A DNA stretch of 64,000 bases from Tamilnaduibacter salinus (lineage in GTDB: Bacteria > Pseudomonadota > Gammaproteobacteria > Pseudomonadales > Oleiphilaceae), in contig NZ_QEKQ01000005.1 of the NCBI RefSeq assembly GCF_003096655.1, forward strand, positions 237,582-301,581, written 5' to 3'. The first letter of the stretch is position 1, and the number at the start of each line of letters is the position of its first letter. Shown here piece by piece: positions 55,334 through 63,823 of this stretch. The position numbers and the translations under genes are program-made. The notes beneath the pieces are model-generated. The model was not told where the DNA came from. It searched no databases and saw only the letters and a list, made by a program, of their open reading frames with translations.

Positions 55334-56863
55334 ATGCCTCAGCGCTATATCAAGAAAATCCTCGATGCCCGGGTTTACGACGTGGCCATCGAATCGCCCC
55401 TGACCCACGCCCGGAATCTCTCCCGGCGGTTTGACAACCACATTATGCTCAAGCGTGAAGACCTGCAGCCGGTCTTCTCCTTCAAGTGCCGGGGTGCTTA
55501 CAACCGGATTGCCCAGCTCTCGGATGAGCAGAAAAAGAAGGGGGTGATCTGTGCGTCGGCGGGAAACCACGCTCAGGGCGTGGCGCTGGCGGCCAAGGAG
55601 CTGGGGATTCGCGCGGTGATTGTGATGCCGAGGACCACGCCGGACATCAAGGTGATGTCGGTGCGGGACCGGGGGGCCAAGGTTGTCCTCAAGGGCGACG
55701 CCTTTGATGAGGCGGCCGCCGAAGCGCAGAAGTGGATCGAGAAGGAAGGGCTCACCTATATCCCACCCTATGACAACCCCGATGTGATTGCCGGCCAGGG
55801 CACGGTGGCGATGGAGCTGATGTGGCAGTTCTCGCGTCCGCTGCACGCTGTTTTCGTGCCCGTCGGCGGTGGCGGCCTGATGGCGGGTATGGCGGCCTAC
55901 ATCAAGTATCTGCGCCCGGAAATCAAGGTGATTGGCGTCGAGCCGGAGGATTCCAATTGCCTGCAGGCAGCGCTCGCGGCCGGTGATCGTGTGGTTCTGG
56001 ATGAAGTCGGCATCTTTGTCGATGGCGTGGCCGTCAAGCAAATCGGTGAATGCACGTGGGAAATCTGCAAAGACCACGTCGATGAGGTGATCACCGTGAG
56101 CGTCGACGAGGTCTGTGCCGCCATCAAGGATGTGTTCGAGGACACGCGTTCCATCGCCGAGCCCGCAGGTGCGCTGTCGGTGGCCGGGATGAAACGTTAC
56201 ATCCAGCGAGAAGGCATCGAGGGGGAGAATCTTGCCGGCGTGCTGAGCGGCGCCAACATGAACTTTGACCGGCTGCGCTACATCTCAGAGCGCACGGAAG
56301 TGGGTGAGCAGCGCGAGGCCATTCTGGCGGTCACGATTCCTGAGCGCCCCGGCAGTTTCCGGTCGTTCATCAAGGCGCTGCATAAGCGCAGCATCACCGA
56401 GTTCAACTACCGGTATTCGGATGGCGAAGAGGCGAAGATCTTTGTCGGCATCAAGATCCAGGCTGGGGGCCTGGGCCGGGATGAGCTGGTGCAGGAACTG
56501 CGCGAAGCCGGCTATCCGGTGCTTGACCTGACCGACAGCGACATTGCCAAGCAACACATCCGTCACATGGTGGGTGGGCATGCGCCGGAGGTCAGCAATG
56601 AGAAAGTCTTCCAGTTCGAGTTCCCGGAGCGTCCTGGCGCGCTGCTCAAGTTCCTGATGTCCCTGGGCACGCGCTGGAACATTTCCATGTTCCACTACCG
56701 CAACCACGGGGCGGCGTACAGTCGCGTTTTGATGGGGGCCCAGGTCGACAGCGACGAGTTCGAGGACTTCTGCGAGATGCTCGATAAGATTGGATTCCGG
56801 TACGAGCATGTCACCGACAACGAGGCGTACCGGATGTTCCTTGGCAAGGGCAATGGCCATTGA
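55334..56863 (+). CDS. ilvA: Threonine ammonia-lyase, biosynthetic
   Basis: This 509-residue PLP enzyme deaminates threonine to 2-oxobutyrate, the first committed step of isoleucine synthesis. The catalytic domain shows KREDLQPVFSFKCRGAYN (Schiff-base Lys), SAGNHAQGVALAAK and PVGGGGLMAGMAAYIK. Two ACT-like regulatory domains follow (about 325-400 and 420-505, FQFEFPERPGALLKFL), the long form inhibited by isoleucine. The start is ATG 55334, where the family N-terminus begins. Confidence 0.96.
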   Translation: MPQRYIKKILDARVYDVAIESPLTHARNLSRRFDNHIMLKREDLQPVFSFKCRGAYNRIAQLSDEQKKKGVICASAGNHAQGVALAAKELGIRAVIVMPRTTPDIKVMSVRDRGAKVVLKGDAFDEAAAEAQKWIEKEGLTYIPPYDNPDVIAGQGTVAMELMWQFSRPLHAVFVPVGGGGLMAGMAAYIKYLRPEIKVIGVEPEDSNCLQAALAAGDRVVLDEVGIFVDGVAVKQIGECTWEICKDHVDEVITVSVDEVCAAIKDVFEDTRSIAEPAGALSVAGMKRYIQREGIEGENLAGVLSGANMNFDRLRYISERTEVGEQREAILAVTIPERPGSFRSFIKALHKRSITEFNYRYSDGEEAKIFVGIKIQAGGLGRDELVQELREAGYPVLDLTDSDIAKQHIRHMVGGHAPEVSNEKVFQFEFPERPGALLKFLMSLGTRWNISMFHYRNHGAAYSRVLMGAQVDSDEFEDFCEMLDKIGFRYEHVTDNEAYRMFLGKGNGH

Positions 56864-56919
56864 CCCGGCGACATCCCCGATGCTGGTTGAAAAATAACGC
56901 AACGTTAATGCGTCAAAAA

Positions 56920-56947
56920 TTGCAAAACAGTGATTAGCTGATACTAT
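56920..56947 (+). promoter_or_regulatory. Promoter upstream of the 49-residue peptide gene
   Basis: A -35 TTGCAA (56920-56925) and -10 TACTAT (56942-56947) are 16 bp apart in a clearly AT-rich stretch. An interrupted palindrome ACGCA-N7-TGCGT lies just upstream. The resulting 5' leader would be about 165 bases, unusually long. Confidence 0.45.
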
Positions 56948-57121
56948 TTATAAAAATTATGGGTGTTATCGGTAAGGCGCTGATAGTTGAGGCGTAAGCC
57001 TGAAAGGCGTCTCGGCATAGCTGTCTTTGAAGTCCAACACTGAGCACCCTCTTCAATAGCTTGAAATAGAAAAGAAAAAACGATTGCCAAGGGGCGATCC
57101 ATTTTCGGGGGTTAAGTCATT

Positions 57122-57271
57122 ATGGAACGCAAGCCTGACGTGATTCGGGCATTGGTGTTCGTGTTTGCACTGGGGCTGGCGGTGACGGGGTTCACCACCC
57201 TGCAGGCGTCTGAGTCTGATCAGACCGTGAGCACGGACCAGTCCGGCATGCTGACGTCCATGCTGGACTGA
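57122..57271 (+). CDS. Small exported or membrane peptide, 49 residues
   Basis: The frame codes a Lys/Arg-containing start (MERKPDVIR), a 20-residue hydrophobic stretch (ALVFVFALGLAVTGFTTLQA) and an acidic, Ser/Thr-rich tail of about 20 residues. Either a signal peptide cut after LQA with a tiny secreted product, or a single-pass membrane peptide, is possible. It is framed by its own promoter and a strong terminator, and codon third positions are GC-rich, so it is likely a real gene. The ribosome site (GGGGG, 10 bp upstream) is weak. I recognise no family. Confidence 0.6.
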   Translation: MERKPDVIRALVFVFALGLAVTGFTTLQASESDQTVSTDQSGMLTSMLD

Positions 57272-57306
57272 GATGGCCCGTCTTTGTCATCACCGTGAGC
57301 AGTTCT

Positions 57307-57329
57307 GAAAGCGCCCGATGGGCGCTTTC
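57307..57329 (+). terminator. Intrinsic terminator after the small peptide gene
   Basis: A perfect 10 bp stem GAAAGCGCCC / GGGCGCTTTC with a 3-base loop, 35 bp after the peptide's stop codon, followed by a T-containing tail. It also separates this gene from the convergent fau gene. Confidence 0.85.
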
Positions 57330-57414
57330 TGTCGTTATGGAGTGCCTTTCCCTTTGTCTTCCTTCCCTGTCTGATAGCGCGGTGTGTCGATTACCGCTCG
57401 TTGTTGCCAGCCAG

Positions 57415-58125
57415 TTATCGTTTCAGGCGTAATCGCCCCTGACGGGACTCGGGAATGCATGCGCGCCCAAACCAGCGTGTGATCGCCCCCGACTCCGGGC
57501 CTTCGATCCGGTGGTTTTTCGGATCAACGCGTCGCGTTGGTGTCACGATCCGGTTCAGCGGCACATCCCAGGGTTGGGTCGGCAGGGTGTCCATTTCCTG
57601 GCAGTCGTGAGCAACGCCGATCAACACCGGGGGACGGTTCGGCTCGACTTTCTTGAACCCAAACGTCCGGTCATAGAATCCCCCGCCCATTCCCAGTCGT
57701 TCTCCCCGATGATCGAAGCCCACAAGCGGCATGAATACCGCATCCAGCGCCCACGCCGGTCGCCGCTGGTTCTCGGCGCGCCGTGGCTCCGGAATGCCCA
57801 GGTGGTTCGGGATCAGCCGGGTATCCGGCTCATAGCGGAAGAACCACAGCAGATTCCCCAGTATCGGATGCAGGACAGGAAGATAAACGTGGATGCCGCG
57901 CCGCCGCGCTTCCGAGACGAATGGGCGCAGGTCGATTTCGCCATCGTTGGGCAGGTAGATACCGACGTGACGAAAGCGGGATTGAGAGGCCAGTCGCGTC
58001 AGCTGATGAGCCAGCCGTCGCGCCGCTTCACGCTGCTGCCGTCCGGACAGGGCGCGTCGCCGCAGGCGCAGTTTCCGGCGCAACCGGCGTCGCTCTTGCT
58101 TCATGCTGGAGGGGCGTGTCGTCAT
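57415..58125 (-). CDS. fau: 5-formyltetrahydrofolate cyclo-ligase
   Basis: This 236-residue enzyme of the MTHFS family (E. coli YgfA/Fau) converts 5-formyl- to 5,10-methenyl-tetrahydrofolate. Seen are the basic N-terminus RRRLRRKLRLRRRAL, GIYLPNDGEIDL, the phosphate-binding RLGMGGGFYDRTF, and LIGVAHDCQE. The C-terminus is about 30 residues longer than typical. ATG 58104 (MKQERR) is an alternative start. It lies directly downstream of the 6S RNA gene on the same strand, the conserved ssrS-fau arrangement. Confidence 0.93.
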   Translation of the reverse strand: MTTRPSSMKQERRRLRRKLRLRRRALSGRQQREAARRLAHQLTRLASQSRFRHVGIYLPNDGEIDLRPFVSEARRRGIHVYLPVLHPILGNLLWFFRYEPDTRLIPNHLGIPEPRRAENQRRPAWALDAVFMPLVGFDHRGERLGMGGGFYDRTFGFKKVEPNRPPVLIGVAHDCQEMDTLPTQPWDVPLNRIVTPTRRVDPKNHRIEGPESGAITRWFGRACIPESRQGRLRLKR

Positions 58126-58149
58126 CGGATGGGATGCGGCTGGTGGATA

Positions 58150-58330
58150 GCTTCCCGGGCTGTCGCCTTCGGAGTAGCCCTTGAACCCTAAGATTCAAGG
58201 TGGTGGCCGCTTGTGCCACATTAGGCTTTCCCCTGCAGTGGGGGACTTGCTCACAATGACCTGAAGTAGCCACCTGGGTAGTACGCATCGGCTCGAGGAC
58301 CTATCCGACCGTCGAGCAGCCCAGGAAGTT
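58150..58330 (-). ncRNA. ssrS: 6S RNA
   Basis: The gap between zapA and fau holds a 6S RNA of about 180 nt, which binds sigma-70 RNA polymerase and downregulates it in stationary phase. Its ends form a closing stem (58317-58328 with 58151-58162). Read on the minus strand, the 3' half carries CACCTTGAA...GGGTTCAAGGG followed by GGCGACAGCCCGGGAAG, matching the conserved 3' arm of gammaproteobacterial 6S RNA. A perfect -10 TATAAT (58337-58342, minus strand) lies about 7 bp before the predicted 5' end. The 3' boundary is approximate. Confidence 0.9.
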
Positions 58331-58381
58331 CCTCTCATTATACGGGCAAGGCCCCGCGTGATTGCAACCGCCGTTGGACGG

Positions 58382-58693
58382 TTATCCGGCGTTCTGGCCG
58401 GAATCGTCACCGAGCACTTCGTCCAGGCGCCGGTCCAGTTGCGCCAGCAGGTTGGAGGCGTCACTGGAGAGGTGGTTCTGATGCAGCAGTTCGTGTGTGA
58501 TGTTCAATGCCGCCATGACGGCGATGCGCTCCGTGCCGAACACCTTGCCGCTGGAGCGGATCTCGCGCATCTTACTGTCCAGGTAGCGGGCGGATTCATA
58601 CAGCTCACCCCGGGATTCGTCATTCGGGCAGGCGACCAGGTAGTCCTTGTCGAGGATGTTGACTTCCGCTGTGTTCGACGTGTCCGCCATCAA
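58382..58693 (-). CDS. zapA: Cell division protein ZapA
   Basis: This 103-residue FtsZ-ring stabiliser has the N-terminal VNILDKDYLVACPNDESRGELYESARYLDSKMREIR domain and a C-terminal helix for tetramer formation (LLAQLDRRLDEVL). The start codon overlaps the stop of the upstream coiled-coil gene (ATGA at 58690-58693). It is followed by ssrS and fau, the standard gammaproteobacterial order. Confidence 0.94.
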   Translation of the reverse strand: MMADTSNTAEVNILDKDYLVACPNDESRGELYESARYLDSKMREIRSSGKVFGTERIAVMAALNITHELLHQNHLSSDASNLLAQLDRRLDEVLGDDSGQNAG

Positions 58694-58896
58694 CGTTGCT
58701 CCAGTGCTCTGAGACGGCCAATCATGGCTTCAATCTTGTTCCGGGCGAGATCATTCTTCTGAACGAGCTGGGCCCGCTCGCGGTTCCAGTCGTCCTGTGC
58801 CTGGCGCATGGCCGTATTTTCCCGCTCGAGTTTTTCACAGCGGGCAATCAGGCGATCCACCTTCTCGGCCAGTGATTGCAGTTCCGGCTGGTCCAT
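58690..58896 (-). CDS. TIGR02449-type coiled-coil protein
   Basis: This 68-residue protein is almost wholly a coiled coil (LQSLAEKVDRLIARCEKLERENTAMRQ... heptads of Leu/Ile). It matches the TIGR02449 family found just upstream of zapA; its shape resembles the division factor ZapB, but function is unproven. ATG 58896 is chosen over a longer open frame that lacks coiled-coil character. It is translationally coupled to zapA by a four-base overlap. Confidence 0.85.
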   Translation of the reverse strand: MDQPELQSLAEKVDRLIARCEKLERENTAMRQAQDDWNRERAQLVQKNDLARNKIEAMIGRLRALEQR

Positions 58897-59070
58897 GTCG
58901 CGTACTGTCTCGTGGGTAGGGTGTTTGAAAATCACTATAATGGTGCCCCTGTAAGGGGTCAATTTGACGATGGCGCGACACGTGACAGTCCTGTCATGAC
59001 GCCGGTGCCAACACGGCCCCGGAATGCTAGGATGGGCCCACATTCAACGACCGGGTCGACGCCAATACCG

Positions 59071-59667
59071 ATGACCGAACACGACGCCCCAACCGTTCCT
59101 GCCAACGACTTTGAAACCTGGGCCAATCACTACGCCGCTCACCGGGCGTTCAGCCATCCTTCTGAGCTGCACGGTGGCCTTTGTGGCCGTCTTGCGGCCG
59201 GCGCCCGGCTGGACGCCGATGAATGGCTTGATGTGGCGTCCGAACAGATCGGCGTCGCGCCAGAGGCCATACAGTCTGCTTCGGATCTGAAGCAGTTCCT
59301 GTCGGATGTGTATGACCAGACATTGTCGGGGCTTCAGGCCCACGACATGACGTTTCAGCCGGTGTTGCCGGACGATGATCACGCGCTGGACCAGCGTCTT
59401 CAGGCCCTTTCGGCCTGGGTGCGTGGGTTCCTTGAAGGCATGGCCGTCTGCGCCAGTCAGGAACTGGGCGAGGCCTCCGGCGAGATCCGGGAGATTGTTG
59501 AGGACATGGTGGCCATCAGTCAGGTCGCCGACGGCGAAGACGATTCGGAAGAGGGCGAGCTGCAGCTGCTCGAACTCATTGAGTATGTCCGGGTCGGCGC
59601 GATGACCATCTTTATCGAGTTCAATCCGTCGGCGCCGCCGCCCAGTCCGGACGCCACGCTTCACTGA
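59071..59667 (+). CDS. ygfB: UPF0149 (YecA/YgfB) family protein
   Basis: This 198-residue protein of the YgfB family has SELHGGLCGRLAAGARLDADEWL near residue 30, an acidic LPDDDHALDQRLQALSAWVRGFLEGM centre, and the family C-terminus LLELIEYVRVGAMTIFIEFNP. Molecular function is not firmly established. ATG 59071 is selected because the upstream extension overlaps the divergent coiled-coil gene. It begins the ygfB-pepP-ubiH-ubiI operon, in the same order as in E. coli. Confidence 0.92.
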   Translation: MTEHDAPTVPANDFETWANHYAAHRAFSHPSELHGGLCGRLAAGARLDADEWLDVASEQIGVAPEAIQSASDLKQFLSDVYDQTLSGLQAHDMTFQPVLPDDDHALDQRLQALSAWVRGFLEGMAVCASQELGEASGEIREIVEDMVAISQVADGEDDSEEGELQLLELIEYVRVGAMTIFIEFNPSAPPPSPDATLH

Positions 59668-59684
59668 CGGGAGAATTGCCAGAC

Positions 59685-61001
59685 ATGATGATGCCGATCC
59701 AGGAATTTGCCGACCGCCGTGCCCGACTTGCCGAGCGGATGGCGGAAGACAGTATCGCCATCGTTCCGGCCGCTCCGGAACGGGTCCGGAACCGGGATGT
59801 GCTGCATCCGTTCCGGCAGGACAGTGATTTCTACTACCTCACGGGCTTCAATGAGCCGGATGCGGTGTTCGTTCTGATTCCCGGTCGCGAGCATGGTGAG
59901 GCCGTCCTGTTCTGCCGGGAGCGCAACCCGGAGAAAGAGCTCTGGGACGGCTCGCTGGTGGGCCAGGACGGGGCGGTCGCGGACTACGGCATGGACGATG
60001 CCTTCCCGATTGCCGACATCGACGACATCCTGCCGGGCATGATCGAGGGACGGAGCCGGGTGTACTACCCGCTGGGCCGGGACCAGTCGTTCGACACGAA
60101 AGTGATGGACTGGGTCAAGCGGATCCGCAGCAAGTTGCGGGCGGGTGCCCAGCCGCCGGGCGAGTTTGTGGCACTGGAACACACCCTCCACGACCTGCGT
60201 CTTTATAAGAGTGCTGCCGAGGTCAAGGTGATGGCCCGCGCCGGCCAGATCAGTGCCGAGGCGCACCGAAGGGCGATGAAACGGGCTCTCAAGGGTGGTT
60301 ACGAATACCAGCTTGAGGCTGAGCTGATCCACACTTTCATGGAGCACGGGGCCCGCTCGACGGCGTACCCATCCATTGTCGGCAGTGGCGCCAACGCCTG
60401 TGTGCTGCACTATATCGATAACAGCGCGCCGCTGAACGACGGCGATCTGGTGCTGATTGATGCTGGCTGCGAGCTGGAGAACTACGCCTCGGACATCACC
60501 CGGACCTTCCCGGTCAATGGGCGTTTTTCGGACGCCCAGAAAGCCCTGTACGAAGTGGTGCTGGCGGCGCAGTACCAGGCCATTGAGGCGGTCCAGCCAG
60601 GCAACCACTGGAATCAGCCGCATGAGGTGGCGGTTGAGGTGCTGACCCAGGGGCTGATTGAGCTGGGGATTCTGCGGGATATGACGCTGGACCAGGCTAT
60701 CGAAAAGCAGGCCTATCGGCCCTATTTCATGCACCGGGTCGGGCACTGGATCGGAATGGATGTGCATGACGTGGGCGACTACAAGATTGGCGATGCCTGG
60801 CGCGTCATGGAACCGGGGATGGCGATGACCATTGAACCCGGTCTCTACATACCGCCGGACGACACCAACGTGGATGAGAAGTGGTGGGGCATTGGCATCC
60901 GCATTGAGGACGATGTGGTCGTGACCCGCAAGGGCTGTCGTATCCTCACCAGCGACGTGCCCAAAACCATCGAGGACATCGAAGCGCTGATGGCCGCCTG
61001 A
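59685..61001 (+). CDS. pepP: Xaa-Pro aminopeptidase
   Basis: This 438-residue enzyme removes N-terminal residues preceding proline. The N-terminal domain carries ERVRNRDVLHPFRQDSDFYYLTGF. The C-terminal pita-bread domain has the dinuclear metal ligands: Asp in LIDAGCELENYASDITRTFP, His in HRVGHWIGMDVHD, Glu in MTIEPGLYI and Glu in GIRIEDDVVV. An in-frame TTG at 59676 is too close to the GGGAG ribosome site, so I start at ATG 59685. It sits between ygfB (17 bp) and ubiH (11 bp). Confidence 0.95.
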   Translation: MMMPIQEFADRRARLAERMAEDSIAIVPAAPERVRNRDVLHPFRQDSDFYYLTGFNEPDAVFVLIPGREHGEAVLFCRERNPEKELWDGSLVGQDGAVADYGMDDAFPIADIDDILPGMIEGRSRVYYPLGRDQSFDTKVMDWVKRIRSKLRAGAQPPGEFVALEHTLHDLRLYKSAAEVKVMARAGQISAEAHRRAMKRALKGGYEYQLEAELIHTFMEHGARSTAYPSIVGSGANACVLHYIDNSAPLNDGDLVLIDAGCELENYASDITRTFPVNGRFSDAQKALYEVVLAAQYQAIEAVQPGNHWNQPHEVAVEVLTQGLIELGILRDMTLDQAIEKQAYRPYFMHRVGHWIGMDVHDVGDYKIGDAWRVMEPGMAMTIEPGLYIPPDDTNVDEKWWGIGIRIEDDVVVTRKGCRILTSDVPKTIEDIEALMAA

Positions 61002-61012
61002 GTGGAGCTGCA

Positions 61013-62281
61013 ATGACCCAGTTCGACACGGACATCGTGATCGCCGGCGGCGGGCTGGCCGGTGCGACCCTGGCCCTCGCCCTGGCGCGGACAATGCCGT
61101 CCCTGCGGGTGACGGTGATCGAAGCCTTTCCGCTGTCACCGGATGCGCTCCCCGACGACTACCAGCCCAGCTACGATGCCCGTTCGACGGCACTGGCGTG
61201 GGGGTCCCGGGGTATCTATGAGCGTCTGGGCCTCTGGGAACGTCTCTCAGAGCAGGCAACGGCCATCCGCGACATTCATGTCTCGGACCGGGGCCGGTTC
61301 GGCGTCACGCGGCTGTCTGCCGCGGAGCATGGACAGCCGGCACTGGGGTATGTGGTGGACAATCGCTGGCTGGGGCTGAGCCTGATGGGCGCGCTGCTTG
61401 AGCAGCCGTCCGTAACCTGGCGCGCGCCAGCCCGGGTGATCGATGTGGCCCCCTTGGCAGAGGGCGCTCGGGTGCACCTGAGCGAAGACGATGCGGAGAC
61501 CGCGCTGACGGCTCAGTGCCTGGTGGTGGCCGATGGTGGCCGGTCCGGGCTGCGGGAAACGCTGGGATTCCAGCCGCGGCACCATGATTACGGAGAGAAT
61601 GCGCTGATTGCCAATGTGACCACCGAGCAGCCTCACGGCGGCATAGCGTGGGAGCGTTTTACCGACCATGGACCCATGGCGCTGCTGCCGATGGGCGGCA
61701 ATGGCCCCGCGGCCAACCAGTCCGCCCTGGTCTGGACGCTGGACGACGAGCAGCTGGATGACATCCTGTCGCTGGATGATGCCGGCAAGCTTAGCCGCCT
61801 TCAGGCGCGCTTTGGCTGGCGTCTCGGACGGTTCACGCACATCGGCGCGTGCCAGCATTACCCGCTGAAGCTGACCACCGTGAGCGAATCCGTTCGTCCG
61901 GGCATCGTGCTGGTGGGCAACGCGGCCCATACGCTCCATCCCGTGGCCGGGCAGGGGTTCAACCTCGCGCTCCGGGGGCTGATGGCGCTGGTCGAACGGT
62001 TTGCCCAGGCGCAGGCCAATGGTGAGCCGCTGGGTCGCCTGTCGGTTCTGGGCGCTTATCAGCGCGATCATCAGGCGGACTGGCAGCAGACCGTTGGGTT
62101 TTCGGACTCGCTGATCCGGCTCTTTGGTGCCCGCATCCCGGTTCTGGGGGCGGCCCGGGATGCCGGACTGGCAGGGCTGGACCTGATGCCGGGCGCGAAA
62201 CGCTGGTTTGCCCGCCGTGCCATGGGCCTTGGCCGACGCCAGCACGGTGCGGGATCGAATGCCCCGGAGGCCGGATCATGA
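61013..62281 (+). CDS. ubiH: 2-octaprenyl-6-methoxyphenol hydroxylase
   Basis: This 422-residue FAD-dependent monooxygenase of ubiquinone synthesis acts at the membrane with other Ubi hydroxylases. Seen are IVIAGGGLAGATLALALART, the DG motif VVADGGRSGLRETLGF, and the GNAAHTLHPVAGQGFNLALRGL FAD-ribityl motif. ATG 61013 follows GTGGAG. Its stop overlaps the ubiI start (ATGA). It is distinguished from its paralogue next door mainly by gene order, so UbiH versus UbiI could be exchanged. Confidence 0.92.
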   Translation: MTQFDTDIVIAGGGLAGATLALALARTMPSLRVTVIEAFPLSPDALPDDYQPSYDARSTALAWGSRGIYERLGLWERLSEQATAIRDIHVSDRGRFGVTRLSAAEHGQPALGYVVDNRWLGLSLMGALLEQPSVTWRAPARVIDVAPLAEGARVHLSEDDAETALTAQCLVVADGGRSGLRETLGFQPRHHDYGENALIANVTTEQPHGGIAWERFTDHGPMALLPMGGNGPAANQSALVWTLDDEQLDDILSLDDAGKLSRLQARFGWRLGRFTHIGACQHYPLKLTTVSESVRPGIVLVGNAAHTLHPVAGQGFNLALRGLMALVERFAQAQANGEPLGRLSVLGAYQRDHQADWQQTVGFSDSLIRLFGARIPVLGAARDAGLAGLDLMPGAKRWFARRAMGLGRRQHGAGSNAPEAGS

Positions 62282-63492
62282 CAATGTCGTTTGACATCCT
62301 CGTTGTCGGCGGTGGTCTCACCGGCACGGCCGCCGCGCTGGGACTGGTCCAGCAGGGATGGCGCGTCGGGCTGGTTGAAGGGGCGCCCGCCGCCAAGCTG
62401 ACCGCGCGGCTGCCCGATGCCCATCAGGCCGCGGACTTCACGCCGCGGGTCAGTGCGCTGTCTCCGGCCAGCGAGCGTCTGCTGACGGAGCTGGGGGTCT
62501 GGCCAGACATCCGCAGCCGGCGTCACTGCCCCTACCAGCGTATGGAGGTCTGGGATGGTGACGGCACCGGTTCGATTGAGTTTGAAGCGGCGGAACTGCA
62601 CACGCCGTCGCTGGGCGCTATCGTCGAGAACCAGTCGGTCGTCTCCGCGCTCGTGGCCGGCTTCCGCGACAGCGACGGCGTACTGATCGACGGCCGGACG
62701 GTCGTGCGTTGGGAGGATCAGGACGGCCGACAGGCGCTGACCCTCGACGACGATCGGTCGCTGACCGCCGACCTGATCATTGCCGCTGATGGACCGCAGT
62801 CACGCCTGCGCCAGTGGGGTGGATTGCCGACACGCGAATGGGACTATGGTCAGGAAGCCATTGTCTGCACGGTGGAAACCACCCAGCCCCATGGCTTCAC
62901 GGCCTGGCAGCGCTTCTCGCCCACCGGTCCGCTGGCGTTCCTGCCACTTCAGACAGACGAGGGCGACAGCCACTGCTGCTCCATTGTCTGGTCCCAGGAC
63001 ACGGATGAGGCGCGTCGGTTAATGGCGCTGGACGACAATGCCTTCACCGCCGAACTGGAAGCGGCGATCGAACAGCGTCTGGGGCCGATCCGGTCGCTGT
63101 CGCGCCGCTACAGCTTCCCCTTGCGACAGCGCCACGCCAAGGATTACGTGCGCCCGGGTATGGCGCTGATCGGCGATGCGGCGCATACGATTCACCCGCT
63201 GGCCGGTCAGGGGGTGAATCTGGGGTACAGCGATGTGCGCGTGCTGCTCGAAGAACTCCAGCGGGCCCGGCGGACGGGGCTGCCTCCGGCCGACCGGCTC
63301 CTGCTGGGGCGCTACCAGCGCCGCCGCAAGGGCGAAAATCTCGCCATGATGGCGGCCATGGAGGGCTTCAAGCGCCTGTTCGCCCGCGACGAACTGCCCC
63401 TGCGTTGGGTGCGCAATGCCGGCATGCGCTGGTTGGACGGGCAGTCACCTCTGAAAAACCGCATCGCCGCCGAAGCTATGGGTTTTCACTGA
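62278..63492 (+). CDS. ubiI: Ubiquinone-biosynthesis FAD monooxygenase (UbiI/VisC type)
   Basis: This 404-residue paralogue of the preceding gene has ILVVGGGLTGTAAALGLVQQG, IIAADGPQSRLRQWGGL, and GDAAHTIHPLAGQGVNLGYSDVRVL. It hydroxylates an octaprenylphenol intermediate at C5 if it is true UbiI. It overlaps ubiH by four bases and ends the ygfB-pepP-ubiH-ubiI unit; a repeat element follows its stop codon. Confidence 0.92.
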   Translation: MTMSFDILVVGGGLTGTAAALGLVQQGWRVGLVEGAPAAKLTARLPDAHQAADFTPRVSALSPASERLLTELGVWPDIRSRRHCPYQRMEVWDGDGTGSIEFEAAELHTPSLGAIVENQSVVSALVAGFRDSDGVLIDGRTVVRWEDQDGRQALTLDDDRSLTADLIIAADGPQSRLRQWGGLPTREWDYGQEAIVCTVETTQPHGFTAWQRFSPTGPLAFLPLQTDEGDSHCCSIVWSQDTDEARRLMALDDNAFTAELEAAIEQRLGPIRSLSRRYSFPLRQRHAKDYVRPGMALIGDAAHTIHPLAGQGVNLGYSDVRVLLEELQRARRTGLPPADRLLLGRYQRRRKGENLAMMAAMEGFKRLFARDELPLRWVRNAGMRWLDGQSPLKNRIAAEAMGFH

Positions 63493-63566
63493 CACCAGGA
63501 CGTGACACCGTCGATTGAACGGTCGGGGGCGGGTCGGTAGACTTCGCTATCAATACGGAAATGATT

Positions 63567-63790
63567 CGCCACGGAACCCGCGGAAAGACGCGGAAGGGAT
63601 TAATAGGCCACGGAATCCACGGAAGAACACGGAAGTAAAAGAAGAGAAGAGACGAACAGACGGCTCCGGGACATAGCGACCTTTGATCGCCTGCATCATG
63701 CGTTTTCAGTTTCTTTTTTCAGTGTTCTTCCGTGGATTCCGTGGCTAACAATCGCTGTTTCCGCGCCCTTCCGCGGATTCCGCGGCGAAC
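63567..63790. repeat. Two-tier palindromic repeat, copy 8 (best preserved)
   Basis: Complete architecture: outer left arm 63567-63598 (CGCCACGGAACCCGCGGAAAG...), inner left arm 63606-63634, an unrelated centre of about 85 bp, inner right arm 63719-63748, and outer right arm 63756-63789 ending CCGCGGCGAAC. It fills the 331 bp gap between ubiI and the vgrG-like gene; I see no other gene or promoter of note there. Confidence 0.88.
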
Positions 63791-63823
63791 AAGCAATCGA
63801 TTCATCTTCACGGACCGAAGATC

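Noticed and set aside
59661..61259. 532-codon minus-strand frame over pepP
   Set aside because: It is an antisense shadow of a gene with all metal-binding residues in the sense frame.
63567..63790. Possible CRISPR-like array because of regularly spaced short repeats
   Set aside because: Units are only 7-9 bp, arranged as mirrored arms rather than direct repeats with spacers, and no cas genes are present.
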